Origin: CAZDWZ01 sp964509425
GTDB taxonomy: Bacteria; Bdellovibrionota_C; UBA2361; SZUA-149; CAZDWZ01
Direction of reading: 5' to 3'
Length of the DNA: 64,000 bases
Assembly: GCA_964509425.1 (NCBI GenBank)
Contig: CAZDWZ010000007.1
Span: 248,001 to 312,000 of the forward strand
Under the pieces are notes generated by a model. It was not told the origin of the DNA. It saw only the letters and a list, made by a program, of their open reading frames with translations, and did no database searches. Each line of letters begins with the position of its first letter. Position 1 is the stretch's first letter. A program made the translations under genes and the position numbers. Below, piece after piece: positions 16,331-25,739 of the stretch.

Positions 16331-17653
16331 GTGGCTGCTTCTACTTCTCACAAACTTCATATTCTCGCTGATGCCGCGAAGTACGACGCGTCATGCGCGA
16401 GCAGTGGTGGGAAGCGGAAACGTCCGGAGGGCGGAATTGGAAACGCCGAAGGCATGGGAATCTGTCATAGCTACACTCCCGACGGCCGCTGTGTCTCATT
16501 GTTAAAGATCCTTCTCACAAACTACTGCATTTACGATTGTCTCTTTTGCGTAAACCGAATCTCGAGTGACACGCCTCGAGCACGCTTCACGGTTTCGGAA
16601 GTAGTGAACCTCACACTCGAATTCTATAAGCGAAACTACATCGAAGGGTTGTTTCTGAGCTCGGGCATCATCCAAAATGCCGACTACACTATGGAGCAGC
16701 TCGTTCGCGTTGCAAAGTCTCTTCGCTTCGAGCACAAATTCGGAGGTTATATTCACCTCAAGACGATCCCAAACGCATCCGCCGAGCTCATCGCCGAGGC
16801 CGGACGATGGGCAGATCGGTTGAGCATGAATATCGAGCTTCCGGTTCAAAGCGATCTCGACAGGTTGGCGCCGGCTAAGCAGCATTCCGTCATCGAGCGC
16901 GGGATGAAACAAATTCACGACGCCGGGCTACGAGATCGACGAACGACCCGGACGCCTCAACCTTCATTTGCGCGCGCCGGACAGTCTACTCAGCTCATCG
17001 TGGGAGCTACTTCAAGCTCGGATAGCGACATTCTCGCGATATCCTCGCGACTGTACAAGAGCTACAAGTTGAAGCGGGTTTATTATTCCGCCTTCAGCCC
17101 TATTCCGCATTCAGCTCCCGGACTTCCTGTGGAAACTCCACCTCTCATTCGAGAGCACCGACTCTACCAGGCAGATTGGCTCGTCCGGTTTTACGGATTT
17201 CGTCACGAGGAGATCCTTGGGGCGGAACAACCGAACCTCGATCTGGTCCTCGATCCAAAGGTCATGTGGGCGCTGCGAAATCGCCACCTCTTCCCTGTGG
17301 ACATCAACCGGGCCTCACGCGCGTTACTTCTGAAAGTACCGGGACTTGGCGTTCGTACTGTGAACCGGATAATCGGAGCTCGTCGATTCGCTTCATTGCG
17401 AATCGCAGATCTCTTGCGACTTCGCGTTCCAATCTCACGGGCGCAGTATTTCATCTCGGCGCTCGATACAAACCCGGAGCTCTCACAGCTCGATTCCGAA
17501 CACTTAAGGACCACTCTGCTTGCTTCTGTGAAAGCACGATCAAACACGCATCGGCAGCTTTCGTTATTCGAAGACTTTACGTCTCCTTCTCCTCACCCCG
17601 ACTTTAACGAGCGCCGACAAGCAAGTGAAAGTGCAATTACGGGAGAGCTATAA
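16331..17653 (+). CDS. Radical SAM protein linked to DNA repair (UDG-associated)
   Basis: A 440-residue protein. The radical-SAM cluster motif is CIYDCLFC (C66, C70, C73), within an N-terminal region typical of the putative DNA modification/repair radical-SAM family that is nearly always beside a UDG-type gene. The C-terminus carries a helix-hairpin-helix (KVPGLGVRTVNRIIGARR), a non-specific DNA-binding motif. The iron-sulphur cluster presumably generates a deoxyadenosyl radical in the cytoplasm; the substrate is unknown. AAAGGAG before GTG 16331 decides the start. Its TAA shares an A with the ATG of the next gene (TAATG), so the two are coupled. Confidence 0.9.
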   Translation: MAASTSHKLHILADAAKYDASCASSGGKRKRPEGGIGNAEGMGICHSYTPDGRCVSLLKILLTNYCIYDCLFCVNRISSDTPRARFTVSEVVNLTLEFYKRNYIEGLFLSSGIIQNADYTMEQLVRVAKSLRFEHKFGGYIHLKTIPNASAELIAEAGRWADRLSMNIELPVQSDLDRLAPAKQHSVIERGMKQIHDAGLRDRRTTRTPQPSFARAGQSTQLIVGATSSSDSDILAISSRLYKSYKLKRVYYSAFSPIPHSAPGLPVETPPLIREHRLYQADWLVRFYGFRHEEILGAEQPNLDLVLDPKVMWALRNRHLFPVDINRASRALLLKVPGLGVRTVNRIIGARRFASLRIADLLRLRVPISRAQYFISALDTNPELSQLDSEHLRTTLLASVKARSNTHRQLSLFEDFTSPSPHPDFNERRQASESAITGEL

Positions 17654-19092
17654 TGACGGGGGCTGATCTTCACACTTTCGACGGATGGCGCGCGCGCGCG
17701 AAAAATTTCCTCCTTGAGAGAATTTCGCCCTCCGACGCTCGATGGGATGCTGAGTCGTCGCCAGTAGGTGAGACCGGGGCACTCTTTTCTTTCGATCGTC
17801 CCAGCGCAGCGCAGGACGCTTATTCGCCAAAAGAGGCGTTTTTGGTGCCTAAGGAGTTTGTCACTCTTGCGAAGAAGGTTTGCCTACATCGAGACGACGC
17901 AGCCCTGGCACTGTTATACCGTTTACTCTGGCGAATTACGCGAGGTGAACGCACTCTCCTGGGTAATCCGATCGATCAAGACGTGCTCGCGGCAAAGCGC
18001 CTTGCGCGATCGGTCAGCAAAGACATTCACAAGATGCACGCGTTCGTGCGATTCCGCCGGACGGAATCCCCGGAAGGCGAAATTTTTGTCGCCTTCCATC
18101 GATCGGATCACTTTATTCTCCGACTGGCTTCTTCTTTTTTTGTAAAGCGCTTTGCGACGATGCGGTGGCGTATTGAAACACCCGACGAAACAGCTCATTG
18201 GGATACTCACGTTTTACGTTTCAGCAGCGGTGTTCAGTGCGCCTCAGTCACGGGAGATCCGCTCGAGACAGATTGGAAGACGTATTATAAGGCGATCGCA
18301 AACCCTGCGCGGCTCAAGCTTCGAATGATGAAGAAAGAAATGCCGGTTCGCTATTGGCAAACAATGCCGGAGACTGAAGTGATCTCTTCTCTTCTCCGGG
18401 AGGCAGGATCTCGCGTTGAAAAAATGCAAGAGAACAGTACGTTGACTGCCCTCCCCCGTTCGCAGTCGTTGCCTGAGCTTCGTGAAGAGGTTGCCTGCTG
18501 CACAGCATGTCCGCTCCACCGTGCGGCAACTCAGGCAGTGTTTGGTTCCGGAAACGATCGAGCTTCTCTGGTTCTCATCGGAGAACAGCCGGGAAACGAA
18601 GAGGACTTGCGTGGACTGCCTTTTGTCGGCCCCGCAGGGAAGCTCTTGGATCGTGCTCTCTCCGACGCTGGAATTGAACGAAGCGAACTCTATCTCACGA
18701 ATGCCGTAAAACATTTTAAGTTCGAGGAGCGCGGAAAAGTACGATTACATAAGAAGGCGGATGGTCGGGAGATTGTGACTTGCAAACCCTGGTTGTTAGC
18801 TGAGCTATCGTCGATCCGACCTCAGGTCGTTGTGTGTCTCGGTGCAACGGCTGCACAATCGTTGCTTGGCCGTGCAGTGACTATCAAAGAGGAAACGCAT
18901 TCTACGTTTGTCACGGAGCAAGGAGCCAGGCTGTTGGTGACGTACCACCCGGCTGCAATTCTTCGTGCGTCGGGAAGTGTGCAAGAGGAGTTGTACTCGG
19001 TTCTGGTAGACTCACTTCGCCGGGCTCGGAGGGAAATTTTACGAACACCAGGAGAAAATGAAGCTCCGAGTTCCGCAGTCGCTTGCTCATAA
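17653..19092 (+). CDS. UdgX-type uracil-DNA glycosylase fused to the radical-SAM-linked domain
   Basis: A 479-residue fusion. Residues about 1-250 are the domain always linked to the radical SAM partner. Residues about 280-475 are a family-4/UdgX uracil-DNA glycosylase: CTACPLHRAATQAVFGSG (Fe-S cysteines), GEQPGNEEDLRGLPFVGPAG, the UdgX-specific loop KHFKFEERGKVRLHKK with the His that in UdgX makes a covalent bond to DNA, and VTYHPAAILR. The known UdgX reaction removes uracil and leaves the enzyme crosslinked to the site; that is inferred here from the motif. Overlaps the upstream gene by one base. Confidence 0.92.
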   Translation: MTGADLHTFDGWRARAKNFLLERISPSDARWDAESSPVGETGALFSFDRPSAAQDAYSPKEAFLVPKEFVTLAKKVCLHRDDAALALLYRLLWRITRGERTLLGNPIDQDVLAAKRLARSVSKDIHKMHAFVRFRRTESPEGEIFVAFHRSDHFILRLASSFFVKRFATMRWRIETPDETAHWDTHVLRFSSGVQCASVTGDPLETDWKTYYKAIANPARLKLRMMKKEMPVRYWQTMPETEVISSLLREAGSRVEKMQENSTLTALPRSQSLPELREEVACCTACPLHRAATQAVFGSGNDRASLVLIGEQPGNEEDLRGLPFVGPAGKLLDRALSDAGIERSELYLTNAVKHFKFEERGKVRLHKKADGREIVTCKPWLLAELSSIRPQVVVCLGATAAQSLLGRAVTIKEETHSTFVTEQGARLLVTYHPAAILRASGSVQEELYSVLVDSLRRARREILRTPGENEAPSSAVACS

Positions 19093-19125
19093 GGTTCGAG
19101 GTCGACTCTCCATGGCGGAGCAGAT

Positions 19126-20865
19126 TCAGTGGACACTTTCGATGAGTTCGTCGTAAATCTTCGATCGATGCTGAAAGATCTCGGACGACGAGGCACCCAA
19201 CTCTTGCAAAATCTCTCCGATCAGTGCGAGCGCGACTTCACTCTCGTCGGCAAAAACAAAATCGCACCCCGCATTTTTGAGATCCGGAACTTCCCGCAGA
19301 TAGGAGGTGCGAGCAAGGATCCGAATGTCCGCGTTTAATTGCTTTGCTTCGCGCACCACCGCCTTTGGAGACTCGATAGACGAGGAGGTGACGATAAGCA
19401 CGGAGGCACCGGCAGCACCGGCCGTCTCGAGCGTCCGCCGGAGGCAGGCATCACCGTAGACGGCTCGATCTCCCGCTCGAGCGAGGGCTCGAACGGTTTC
19501 CACATTCATTTCGATTATCGTCACGTCAACGCCGTTCTCTCGAAGCAGGCGATGAACTGTCTTTCCGGTTGGCCCATAACCGACGATAATAGCGCGTGGC
19601 CGCGATCCGATTCGTTCGTCTTCCAGTGTCTCGCCTCCGGCCCCATCCAAACGCTTACTCAATCTGCTAGTCAAAAAGCGCGACAGTCTCGGTCGAGATT
19701 CAATCCACGCATTCATCGGGGAGACAAGTCGATAGAGAAGCGGGTTCAGGGTGATTGAGACGATCGCAGTCGCCACGAGACAATGCATCGCGACGTCATC
19801 CAAAAGTCCAAGCTCTTTTCCAACTCCAGCGAGGATAAACGAGAACTCCCCAATTTGTGCTAGGGCAACCGAAATCGCGATGGCCATTTTCAACGGGTAT
19901 CCGAGGAGGAGAACAATCACGAATGCGGCGACCGCCTTGCCGACAATAACCGTAGTCAATGTGGCTGCAACGAGTGCTGGATGGTCGATTAAAACCCGAG
20001 GATCGAGCAGCATCCCAACGGAAACAAAGAATAACACCGAGAACGCATCTCGCATAGGCATCGCTTCAGACGCCGCACGAAAACTGAACTCAGTTCTACC
20101 GACAACCATCCCGGCGAGAAATGCTCCGAGCGCCATCGATACATTGAAAAGTAAAGCTGATCCCACCGCGATACCAAGCACCGTCACCAATACGGTCAGG
20201 GTAAAGAGTTCGCGTGCGGTCGATCGAGCTGCTCTCGTGAAGAGCCAGGGAATTACTTTGCCCCCTAAGAAAACCGTCCCGACAGCGAGAACTGCGACCT
20301 TACACGCCGCAAAGAAAATGGAGGTGCCGATATCACCTTTCCCCGACTCTCCAAAGACAACCGGAAGAACCACGAGCACAAGGACCGTGAACAAGTCCTC
20401 CACGATGAGCCACCCGATCGCAACGTGACCAACGGGGGTATGCAGATCACGATTGTCGACGAGAACTCGAGTGAGCACGACCGTGCTCGCGACTGCCAAA
20501 GAGAGCCCAAAGACAAAGCCAGCTTCCCAACTCCAACCAAACGCCCTCGCAACCGTTGCCCCAAGGACCGTCGCCACGACACTCTGGACAATCGCCCCGG
20601 GGATCGCAACTTTTGCAACCGCCAGGAGATCCTTCAGGTGAAAGTGGAGTCCAACCCCAAACATCAGGAGAATAATTCCGATTTCGGCGATTTGCTCAGA
20701 CAGATGCTGATTCGCGATGAAGCCGGGAGTGTGGGAACCCACTGCGATGCCAGCAAGTAGATAGCCCACAATTGGCGAAAGTCTGAGAAGAAACGTCACA
20801 TATCCGAACAGAAGCGCAGCAGCGAGTCCACCGGTGAGCGTGAAAATGAGATCAAAGTTGTGCAT
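19126..20865 (-). CDS. ybaL: CPA2 cation:proton antiporter with TrkA-N domain (YbaL-like)
   Basis: A 579-residue inner-membrane protein. The first about 390 residues form about 12 membrane spans typical of monovalent cation:proton antiporters-2: LSPIVGYLLAGIAVGSHTPG, EIGIILLMFGVGLHFHLKDL, ASTVVLTRVLVDNRDL and AIGWLIVEDLFTVLVLVVLP. A cytoplasmic RCK/TrkA-N domain follows (about 425-560) with GYGPTGKTVHRLL for nucleotide binding. The opening resembles E. coli YbaL. It should exchange K+ for H+ and be gated by nucleotide or redox signals. GAGGAGGG precedes the ATG. Convergent with the UdgX gene, 33 bases apart. Confidence 0.9.
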   Translation of the reverse strand: MHNFDLIFTLTGGLAAALLFGYVTFLLRLSPIVGYLLAGIAVGSHTPGFIANQHLSEQIAEIGIILLMFGVGLHFHLKDLLAVAKVAIPGAIVQSVVATVLGATVARAFGWSWEAGFVFGLSLAVASTVVLTRVLVDNRDLHTPVGHVAIGWLIVEDLFTVLVLVVLPVVFGESGKGDIGTSIFFAACKVAVLAVGTVFLGGKVIPWLFTRAARSTARELFTLTVLVTVLGIAVGSALLFNVSMALGAFLAGMVVGRTEFSFRAASEAMPMRDAFSVLFFVSVGMLLDPRVLIDHPALVAATLTTVIVGKAVAAFVIVLLLGYPLKMAIAISVALAQIGEFSFILAGVGKELGLLDDVAMHCLVATAIVSITLNPLLYRLVSPMNAWIESRPRLSRFLTSRLSKRLDGAGGETLEDERIGSRPRAIIVGYGPTGKTVHRLLRENGVDVTIIEMNVETVRALARAGDRAVYGDACLRRTLETAGAAGASVLIVTSSSIESPKAVVREAKQLNADIRILARTSYLREVPDLKNAGCDFVFADESEVALALIGEILQELGASSSEIFQHRSKIYDELIESVH

Positions 20866-21117
20866 GTGAGACCCTCCTCAGCTTCCGATGGAAGCTCAGA
20901 CGGTAACATGCGGAAGACTCTTCAAGAACCAAGCCTCAAATCGTTGAATTATTGCCGAAACTACGCCCTCACCTTCAACCTTTCAAATATTCCCAACCAA
21001 ATGCCAGTCTCTATCCCGTTATCTATAATAATCCTCACAAAGTGCACTGGCGTCGTTCGTTCCAGAATATCGATCGCGGAGGCGGAGACGAAAACCGGTT
21101 CATACGAGGAAACTGCG

Positions 21118-21432
21118 ATGTTGCGGTGTAATCGAGGATGCGCGGGAATGCTCTGGGGCATCGACGTGACAGCAAACTCCCGCTGCCCTCAGTGCGGCGG
21201 TACGACGCGTCTTGCGGAAGACGAGATCCCCACGTTCGTAGAGTATCTCGAACGACTGCGCGTCCAGCTCGATCCGAAAGCCAACCACTTCGGACTGAGG
21301 GACCTCGCGGACGCGTGGGCGGCATTGAAGCCGATCCCCGACGCGTACGTTCAGTTCATGTTCAAGATGAGTCGGGGCGAGCTGGAGGTCCTCGCCCGGA
21401 ACGCGCTAAACACGGTCGGTCTGCCGTTCTAA
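21118..21432 (+). CDS. Small GC-rich protein with N-terminal zinc-ribbon-like cysteines
   Basis: A 104-residue protein. CNRGCAG and CPQCGG (C4, C8, C23, C26) could form a small zinc ribbon; the rest is helical (FVEYLERLRVQLDPKANHFG). No family recognised. GAGGA lies 7 bases before the ATG. Codons end in G or C, unlike the antiporter and phytochrome genes on either side, so this is a further single-gene foreign insert. Confidence 0.65.
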   Translation: MLRCNRGCAGMLWGIDVTANSRCPQCGGTTRLAEDEIPTFVEYLERLRVQLDPKANHFGLRDLADAWAALKPIPDAYVQFMFKMSRGELEVLARNALNTVGLPF

Positions 21433-21511
21433 CCGAACGAGCAAGCTCACCAGATCGCGGCAAGAGACGAAGGTACATCACTTCGTCTCCGGCCTCCGAC
21501 TCTAATTTGCT

Positions 21512-23017
21512 CTATCGTGAAGTGAGGTGCTCGATAGCGAGCGCCCTCAGGATCGAAAGAGAGCGCCTATCTCGGGAAGACCAAGGCTTACATTTTCCGT
21601 AGACGAGCTCGGTCCATTCTTCAAAGCTCTTTCGCGGGCTGAGTCGAGGTCCATTTGGACCAACGTCGTATTCTTTCTCCGGAGCTCCGCCCCACTTCAC
21701 GGTCGACAAAATCTCTTTTCGGAAAAGGATAATCTTGAGAGAGGAGTCGCCGGAGAAACCCGAACCCAAGATACCAGCAAAACATGATGCCTCATCAGCC
21801 AGCCAAGCTCGGGCCGTTGAGAGTTCTTCCGTTTCAAGGAAAGCCGAATTCGCCTGTTGAAGTCCCGCCTCGAGTATTCGAGCGATGCTTTCACTTCCAG
21901 GGGTATCCGAAAAAGCATACGAGGCTCCCCGCCAGGAAATGAAAAGCCCATCGCATTCAACGAAGCTGGCGAGGTTCCGAGCCAACGACTCGAGCTTGAC
22001 GTTCAAAGGTTCCTCTTCGGACCCTGGAGCCGTCGTCAAGGAATCCGCAAATTCGAACAGCTTGAAATCATCTCGGTGTTCCAGATCAGCAAGCAGCGCA
22101 GAAAAGAACTCGCCAAAGAGTTCCGACGCCACTCGGCGTTGCACACTCAACAGTCGAGGAGAGTAATGATGCAGGGCAAACAGTCCCCAAAGCTCTCCAT
22201 CTCGAAGAATGGAGACTGACATGGAAGCCCGAACACCCATGTTCCGGAGGTATTCAACATGGATCTTGGAAACACTCCGGAGATTAGTTCGAGTGAGGTC
22301 GATGGATGAGGCATCGCCATTCAGCGTCTGCATGGTGCACGGCACATCATCGATGTCCACGATAAACCGCAGATGGTTTATTGTGTATAAGCGTCGCGCT
22401 TGCGCTGGAATATCCGCCGCCGGATAATGCAATCCCAAGAACTTTTCCAGGTGTTCCTCGCAAGCCTCCGCAATCACTTCACCCGACCCATCGTCGCCGA
22501 ATCGATAAACCATGACGCGATCAAACCCCGTCAACCGCTTCAAATGCCGCACAGCCGTTTGGCAAAATCGGCCCAGGTCTGGAGATCCGGCTTTCACGGA
22601 AGAGACCATCCTCTTCACGAGATAGACGGGCTCCACCGACGGCTCAGAGAGCGAAGGTTCAAATTCTAGAATCCAGTGCTCACCCATCCTGTGGAGCGAT
22701 ACGTCAAGAGACGGATACTCTGAAGAAAAAAGGATACTAAAGAAACGTTCCACCTGCTCATTCACGCGCTCGCTTCGGAGGCGATCTTCTACGAGCATTC
22801 GGAGTCCTTCAGGCAGAACCTCTGAATAATGTTTCCCGAGTACCGCCTCGCCAAACAAGCGCCCCGCGTTCTCCGAAGCTCCCACGACGCTCCCGGACTC
22901 TGCGATAGCGATGACGAAACCGAAGGATTGAATCAAGCCGAGCCGATGAATCGGCTCTCGATCGCAGTTTGTTAGGTCTACTTCCGGATTTCGGGCGATG
23001 TTGTCAGTTTGTTGCAC
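21512..23017 (-). CDS. Bacteriophytochrome photosensory module without histidine kinase
   Basis: A 501-residue protein with PAS-GAF-PHY order. DLTNCDREPIHRLGLIQSFG near the start contains the Cys (residue 18) that binds biliverdin in bacteriophytochromes. The GAF domain has YPAADIPAQARRLYTINHLR (DIP motif) and the HVEYLRNMGVRASMSVSI stretch with the conserved His, then ELWGLFALHHYSPR. After PHY there is no HisKA/HATPase, so output must come from another protein. The GTG at 23017 is chosen because GGAGG lies 6 bases upstream; an ATG at 23035 overlaps that ribosome site. Fourth gene of a light operon, overlapping heme oxygenase by 14 bases. Confidence 0.9.
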   Translation of the reverse strand: MQQTDNIARNPEVDLTNCDREPIHRLGLIQSFGFVIAIAESGSVVGASENAGRLFGEAVLGKHYSEVLPEGLRMLVEDRLRSERVNEQVERFFSILFSSEYPSLDVSLHRMGEHWILEFEPSLSEPSVEPVYLVKRMVSSVKAGSPDLGRFCQTAVRHLKRLTGFDRVMVYRFGDDGSGEVIAEACEEHLEKFLGLHYPAADIPAQARRLYTINHLRFIVDIDDVPCTMQTLNGDASSIDLTRTNLRSVSKIHVEYLRNMGVRASMSVSILRDGELWGLFALHHYSPRLLSVQRRVASELFGEFFSALLADLEHRDDFKLFEFADSLTTAPGSEEEPLNVKLESLARNLASFVECDGLFISWRGASYAFSDTPGSESIARILEAGLQQANSAFLETEELSTARAWLADEASCFAGILGSGFSGDSSLKIILFRKEILSTVKWGGAPEKEYDVGPNGPRLSPRKSFEEWTELVYGKCKPWSSRDRRSLSILRALAIEHLTSR

Positions 23018-23597
23018 GTTCCGGCCTCCACACATTGAGAAAATGCTCGAACGCGAAGCGGCTCCCGCAAGCGATCTCCTTCGACGACCCTGTCGCGGCG
23101 TTCAGGATGGGAAGAAACGACTTCCAAAGCGCTCGGTCTGCTCCATGCGAAAGAAACGCCATCGGAAACTCAGGGCGAAGTTTTAAAAGTTCATGACGGA
23201 TAGCCGCATTTCCGAACTTGGATCCCTCAAGGACATAAAGTATTCCGAGCATCTCGTTCGTCGAGGCGAACTCGTCTACCACCGAAGGCTCGAACTCCTC
23301 TTTCACACCAAGCGCATCTAAGTCCGTTCTCAACGCTTGAACTCGAGACCGTTCCGGCCAATCAGAAAGCATCTCGCACACTCCACTCTTCACAAGCGCC
23401 TCCTCCAAAGGAACGAGAGCCCGGAGATTCATGGTCAGGAATTTTCGGTACCCATCTGGAGTCGACAGATCGCCCATCGAGACTCTCGAATCGAGCTGCA
23501 GGTGAAGATCTTCAGTCACCCGTCTGAGGAAATTCCGAATATCCTCATGCTCCAGTGGACCGTCCAGTTTCGCCGAATCAATCATGGAAGGCATCAT
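23004..23597 (-). CDS. Biliverdin-producing heme oxygenase
   Basis: A 197-residue cytoplasmic protein of the bacterial BphO/HemO class. Proximal heme ligand His32 is in FLRRVTEDLHLQLDSR; the distal helix GILYVLEGSKFGNAAI matches the conserved G.LYVLEGS.LG pattern. It opens heme to biliverdin IX, the chromophore for the phytochrome encoded next. Length is normal. It overlaps the GAF gene by 20 bases and the phytochrome by 14, so the genes are tightly coupled. The start could also be the ATG at 23585. Confidence 0.9.
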   Translation of the reverse strand: MMPSMIDSAKLDGPLEHEDIRNFLRRVTEDLHLQLDSRVSMGDLSTPDGYRKFLTMNLRALVPLEEALVKSGVCEMLSDWPERSRVQALRTDLDALGVKEEFEPSVVDEFASTNEMLGILYVLEGSKFGNAAIRHELLKLRPEFPMAFLSHGADRALWKSFLPILNAATGSSKEIACGSRFAFEHFLNVWRPERATN

Positions 23598-24258
23598 CCT
23601 TCATCCTCACATTGAAGCAGCTCTGACAAATACCGTGCGAAAACTCCGCGTGCGTGCGTCTACGGAAGAGCGACTCAAACTGAGACCAGTTCCCGTGCTC
23701 ATCTTCTACCCGCCGACAATACATGCAGACCTTCCATTGGCCTTCCAAGATTTTCAGATCTTCGAGTTTATCGAGAAGCTCGAGCGAGCTTCTTCGGAGC
23801 TCCATCAAGTACATCACTTGCTCGGAGATAAGCTTCAGGCACTCAAGCTGACGCTCCGAGAGCCTTCGAGGGACAGTGTCTATGACGCAGAGTGTTCCGA
23901 GCCGCTGATTGTCGGACGTCGTGAGAACGGCCCCGGCATAAAACTCAATGTGCGGCGCTTCAACCACAAGAGGATTGTTTCGGAAGAGTGGATCCTTTGA
24001 AGCTTCGTTAACAACGAATATGTCCTTCTCTGAGCGCACCGAATGTGCGCATATGGCCTGATCCAACGGGGTCTCGGCGACATCGATACCGAGCTTCGCT
24101 TTAAACCATTGACGAGTCTCGTCGAGCAGTGAAATGAGCGCAATCGGCGTCTCACAGATTGCAGCGGCAAGACCGACGAGGGCGTTAAACTGCTCCTCTG
24201 CTTCAGAATCCAGAATACGATACTTCTTCAGTGCTTCGAGACGACTTACGTGAGGCAT
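23578..24258 (-). CDS. GAF-domain sensor protein with C-terminal cysteine cluster
   Basis: A 226-residue protein. Residues about 25-155 are a GAF domain of the type found before cyclic-di-GMP enzymes (ETPIALISLLDETRQWFKAK, PLDQAICAHSVRSEKDIFVV, LTTSDNQRLGTLCVIDTVPR). The end has CMYCRRVED, GNWSQFESLF and FSHGICQSCF, a four-cysteine pattern seen at the end of several response-regulator/GAF proteins and possibly metal binding. The LGTLCVID motif is typical of this GAF class. No output domain. Lies between the response regulator and heme oxygenase in the light operon. Confidence 0.82.
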   Translation of the reverse strand: MPHVSRLEALKKYRILDSEAEEQFNALVGLAAAICETPIALISLLDETRQWFKAKLGIDVAETPLDQAICAHSVRSEKDIFVVNEASKDPLFRNNPLVVEAPHIEFYAGAVLTTSDNQRLGTLCVIDTVPRRLSERQLECLKLISEQVMYLMELRRSSLELLDKLEDLKILEGQWKVCMYCRRVEDEHGNWSQFESLFRRRTHAEFSHGICQSCFNVRMKDDAFHD

Positions 24259-24264
24259 GAGGCT

Positions 24265-24651
24265 CTAGACAATTCGAACAAGCCCGAGTGAAGAGATGGT
24301 GTGCTCGAGTCGCTCGAAAAAATTGTCGCCTTTAAGTACAAATCCGGTAAACCCAAGCCGAAGCGCAAGATTTCGAATCTGCTCATCCAGGTAGCCGGTA
24401 ACCAGTATCGCCGATGAGATTCGCGACTCACTCTGCAGCTCATTGTAGAGTTCCGTTCCGAAACTCCCTTCTTCAAGTTGATAATCGAGAATCGCCAGAT
24501 CGAATTGCTTATCCCTCACTCGCTCGCGCGCTTGAGTCGCGGAGGCCACGGTCGTGACGGAACATAAGAAGTAGCGCTTCAGCATCCGGGCGATAAGCTG
24601 GCACGTCCCCGGGTCATCATCCACGACCAGAATAGTTCTCGATTCGCTCAT
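24265..24651 (-). CDS. Single-domain response regulator
   Basis: A 128-residue CheY-like receiver: acidic pair D11/D12 in TILVVDDDPGTCQLI, phosphoacceptor D56 in LAILDYQLEEGSFG, a Thr in AILVTGYLD and Lys in GFVLKGDNF. It has no output domain, so it probably passes phosphate or binds a partner, and it is the likely relay for the kinase-less phytochrome three genes downstream. A TTG at 24663 would add four residues; the ribosome site is weak for both. First gene of the light operon. Confidence 0.82.
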   Translation of the reverse strand: MSESRTILVVDDDPGTCQLIARMLKRYFLCSVTTVASATQARERVRDKQFDLAILDYQLEEGSFGTELYNELQSESRISSAILVTGYLDEQIRNLALRLGFTGFVLKGDNFFERLEHTISSLGLVRIV

Positions 24652-24933
24652 TGAATCTTGCAAAGCAGTTTTTACCGGAAGCTAAAGGGTTAGGCCGAGT
24701 GAAAGGAAATATATCAACTGAGAAGCCGCTGTTCAAGGGATGGGAGCGTGGAAAAGCGTCGGCATCCATGTCTTCGGCATGAAAACGGGTGGAAGGAGAA
24801 CCTCATCGAGGCGTTTCTAGCCGGGTGGTGTTTAACAACCTGGCTCGACGATGAAGGCGGACGACTTCGTCTCACTCACCATCTTTACGACCTGTGACTG
24901 CAAATATCGCCGTGTACGCGAAGTTTGACGCCT

Positions 24934-25239
24934 TCAATAACTCGCGAGTACGCCTCGAACACCGTCCTGCTTCCCGTCCGAGACGAACGTATGGAGCGTC
25001 GCAAACGTGTCATCCGTCACCCCCAAACCCGTACCGGATATCTTCACCTGCACATCGCTGAGCCCCGCTGCCATGAACGCCGGAGCGAGCATTCGAGCCG
25101 CCTGCGGATTGCCGAACCGCTCGTCACTGCCGTCTTGAAGTTCGCGTAACAACGCCTGCCACTCGACGGGCTCGGGCCAGAGCCGGAAATCGACGATGTC
25201 GATGTCTTGGACGACGACGAGACTACCGGGTTTGGCCAT
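24934..25239 (-). pseudogene. Methyltransferase C-terminal fragment
   Basis: Residues MAKPGSLVVVQDIDIVDFRL match the post-motif strand of class I SAM methyltransferases (KPGG.LV..D.D), but the SAM-binding glycine loop is absent. The frame runs into a stop just upstream of the Met, so about half of the protein is missing. The fragment is GC-rich like the other foreign segments, while both flanks are host-like. The 5' side lacks any frame that would continue it cleanly. Most likely an imported gene cut by recombination or decay. Confidence 0.6.
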
Positions 25240-25739
25240 CCCTGCCTTCGGCTATACGCGTTCGTCAGTCGGTCGAACGCACCTCGACGATCGCCCTCCG
25301 AGGCAGACTCGAATGTGGCCACAGACCTGGAGATCAGAGTTTTCCTTTCCGCGCGCTTCGCGTGAGCAGAACCAGAACCGAAAAGACACCACCCGCCCAG
25401 GCTCGACTCAACTCCCACCGTGGGCGGACGCTTTCTACACTGGAAAGTAAATCAGGGAAGAAGATCGAGAGAAAATTCGTCCATCTCTTGGAATACGCCG
25501 TCCTAGGCACTTATTTAAGCTGTTCGGCTTGGAGCTGTGAAGATCAATGTTGATTAAACTTTGGCTTGTCTTGAGCGCGCTTGGGAGGCAGCAAAGCGCA
25601 AGCTCTAGTTATACGGTTCTCACGAGGTCTCCCCACGACCAGAATTGTGCGTTCTGCTCGGTCGAATTCAGAATAGGACCGATTCGCGATCAACTACGGA
25701 CACGCTCGGCGTCGAGAACTGAGAGAAAAGTTCGAGAGT
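25240..25739. other. 500-bp stretch without a supported gene
   Basis: Mixed composition. The 5' 180 bases are GC-rich and may be decayed continuation of the methyltransferase fragment; the rest is host-like. No convincing coding frame, tRNA or repeat. Confidence 0.4.
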
